Assembly (NCBI GenBank): GCA_023429985.1
Contig: JAEZCV010000052.1
Span: 1-6,684 of the forward strand
DNA from: Bacteroidota bacterium
GTDB lineage: Bacteria > Bacteroidota > Bacteroidia > Chitinophagales > Chitinophagaceae
Direction: 5' to 3'
DNA length: 6,684 bases
Position 1 is the stretch's first letter. Every line of letters begins with the position of its first letter. Below are positions 5,145 through 6,684 of this stretch, piece by piece. Under the pieces are notes generated by a model that had not been told where the DNA came from, searched no databases, and saw nothing but the letters and a program-made list of their open reading frames with translations. Position numbers and translations under genes: made by a program.

Positions 5145-6684
5145 ATGAAAACGAAAGAGCCGGATGTATTACCCGCTACCGGCATTCCCTATATTCTCAA
5201 TCCGGATAAATTATTGCAATCAATTGTTGATGCCATTTTTATAATTGATGAATCAGGGATCTTTCGATATGTTAGCCCCGCCTGTAAAAATCTATTTGGC
5301 TACCGTCCGGAAGAAATGACAGGGTTTTCATTTACCCGTTTCATACATCCCGACGATATACCCATTACCATAGAGATCGCAAGCCGTAAAACACCAGGCA
5401 GCAAAACTTCAAATTTCGAGAACAGGTATTTCAGAAAAGACGGCTCCATCATATCACTCACCTGGTCGGGTCACTGGGATCTTGAAGATAAAATGTTATA
5501 CTGCGTGGCCAGGGATGCATCTGAAAAAAATAATATCCGTCACAGGCTACTGGAAGCCCAAAAAATGGCCCGTGTAGCCAATTATGAATTTGACCTAGCC
5601 AAACAACGATATACCTATACTTCCGATACGCTTTTCGAAATACTCGGGCTTGACAGGAAAAAATATCCCGTCTTCACTACCGAAATTTTCGACCAGCTGA
5701 TTCATCCCGACGATAAGGAAAGAGTATGGGCCAATATCAACAATCCGAAAGAAACGGCAATCAGTACAATAGAATACAGGATCATTAAACCCGATGGCAA
5801 TGTAGTTTACCTTAATCGCTTAAGGGAAGTTGTGAGAGACCCGAAAGGCAATCCTGTAAAATTTATTGGCACGCTTCAGGACATTACCGACCGCAAGATC
5901 AGTGAGATGGCAGTAAAGCAAAGTGAGAACAGGTTGCGGTCGCTTGTGCAGAATGGAAATGATATAATCGGCATTATCTCACCCGATGGGATCTATAGTT
6001 TTGTTGCTGAAAATATAAAAGAACATTTAGGATATGAAGCCAGGGAGCTTTTAGGAAAAAATGCTTTTGATTTTATACACCCGGATGATGTTGAAAATAT
6101 CGTTCAATTACTTTCGCAAGTAAACACAAAAAATTCAATTACAGCTGGTCCCTTCAGGTTCAGAAACCACAGTGGTGAATGGATATGGATTGAAACAAAT
6201 GTTTCCAATCATATAGATAACCCGGCCATTGGAGGTTTTGTTGTGAATTCAAGAAATATAACTGAAAAGAAAATCAAGGATGATGCTTTGCAGAAAAGCG
6301 AAAAACGTTTTAAGGCCCTGGTAGAAAATGGATCGGACCTGATTGTTATCATTGATGCAAATGCCAACTTCAGTTATGTGAGCGACAACGTAAGAGACTT
6401 ACTTGGATATGAGCCTAACGAAATGGGATGTATGAATGCATTTGAATTTATTCATCCCAATGATGCTGAAAAGGTATCAAATGAAATAAAAAGAGTGCTG
6501 GAAAGAAAAGAAAAAGCCAAAGGTGTTCAGCATCGATTCCGCCATAAAAACGGCACCTATCTCTGGCTGGAATCAAAAGGAAATAATCACCTCGATGATC
6601 CTTCCATAAGAGGCATTCTTGTAAATGCCAGTAATATAGACGACAGGGTGAAACTGCTAAAAAGGCTTGATCATGAATTGATCA
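5145..6684 (+). CDS. Multi-PAS sensor protein, probably histidine kinase (3' end outside window)
   Basis: The frame opens at ATG 5145 and stays open to the window edge: 513 codons plus one base. An in-frame TAA at 5106-5108 makes this the first ATG, and no Shine-Dalgarno is visible. The product shows four tandem PAS/PAC units at about residues 24-127, 134-252, 260-376 and 384-502. Each has a central I-H-P-(D/N)-D motif (67-71, 186-190, 311-315, 436-440) as in PAS_3-type folds. Units 2 to 4 are followed by an ITDR, ITEK or IDDR-like coupling motif, and unit 1 by a DASEK equivalent. Units 3 and 4 are most alike (both begin SExR/KxxxLVxNGxD), suggesting a recent duplication. There is no signal peptide or membrane segment, so a cytoplasmic sensor is expected. 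The usual output in Bacteroidota is a HisKA/HATPase kinase, but no H-box or ATPase motif is reached, and a diguanylate cyclase or other output cannot be excluded. Ligands are unknown. Confidence 0.88.
   Translation, partial: MKTKEPDVLPATGIPYILNPDKLLQSIVDAIFIIDESGIFRYVSPACKNLFGYRPEEMTGFSFTRFIHPDDIPITIEIASRKTPGSKTSNFENRYFRKDGSIISLTWSGHWDLEDKMLYCVARDASEKNNIRHRLLEAQKMARVANYEFDLAKQRYTYTSDTLFEILGLDRKKYPVFTTEIFDQLIHPDDKERVWANINNPKETAISTIEYRIIKPDGNVVYLNRLREVVRDPKGNPVKFIGTLQDITDRKISEMAVKQSENRLRSLVQNGNDIIGIISPDGIYSFVAENIKEHLGYEARELLGKNAFDFIHPDDVENIVQLLSQVNTKNSITAGPFRFRNHSGEWIWIETNVSNHIDNPAIGGFVVNSRNITEKKIKDDALQKSEKRFKALVENGSDLIVIIDANANFSYVSDNVRDLLGYEPNEMGCMNAFEFIHPNDAEKVSNEIKRVLERKEKAKGVQHRFRHKNGTYLWLESKGNNHLDDPSIRGILVNASNIDDRVKLLKRLDHELI

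Noticed and set aside
5003..5209. 68-codon + strand open frame beginning ahead of the PAS gene
   Set aside because: It begins just after the symporter and overlaps the PAS gene start in another frame; it shows no domain, and the PAS frame is clearly the coding one.
1..6684. Mobile element, phage, defence island or CRISPR array
   Set aside because: No transposase, integrase, terminal inverted repeats, tRNA or regular spaced repeats seen; every large open frame belongs to a common housekeeping or accessory family.

Overview
The window looks like ordinary chromosome from a Bacteroidota bacterium. I lean towards a Chitinophagaceae/Sphingobacteriia-type lineage, but the sequence does not prove it. 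The reasons are moderate-to-low G+C (about 40% by eye), starts with little or no Shine-Dalgarno sequence, Bacteroidota-style TAnnTTTG/TTG promoter elements in the gaps, and the protein families present. There is no tRNA, rRNA, CRISPR array, insertion sequence, integrase or phage gene.

Layout. At 1-187 is the 3' end of a catalase gene on the + strand. It runs tail-to-tail, with a 3-bp gap, into a type II NADH dehydrogenase (191-1477, minus). Upstream of that, also on the minus strand, is a di-iron iron-sulfur-cluster repair protein of the RIC/ScdA/YtfE family (1684-2454). A perfect 26-bp palindrome with a T-tract, probably the terminator of the repair gene, separates the two. The intergenic region at 2455-2693 is divergent and holds a good FNR/CRP-type dyad positioned to control the repair gene. 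To its right, all on the + strand, are a TRIC/UPF0126 membrane protein (2694-3323), a sodium/proton-coupled dicarboxylate or acidic amino acid symporter (3524-4993), and the first 513 codons of a protein with four tandem PAS domains (5145 to the window end). The last is probably the sensory half of a histidine kinase whose catalytic part lies outside.

How the genes may fit together. The left half has a respiratory and stress flavour: peroxide removal (catalase), non-proton-pumping NADH oxidation (NDH-2, a known source of reactive oxygen in other bacteria) and repair of iron-sulfur clusters damaged by NO or peroxide (RIC). The genes are separately transcribed, so this is proximity rather than an operon. 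The right half is three independently started genes with gaps of 150-370 bp and no visible shared pathway.

I see no convincing undescribed system. The points most worth checking are the FNR-like site ahead of the repair gene, the mixed substrate/ion signature and extra N-terminal membrane segments of the symporter, the 13-bp direct repeats in front of it, and what follows the PAS array.
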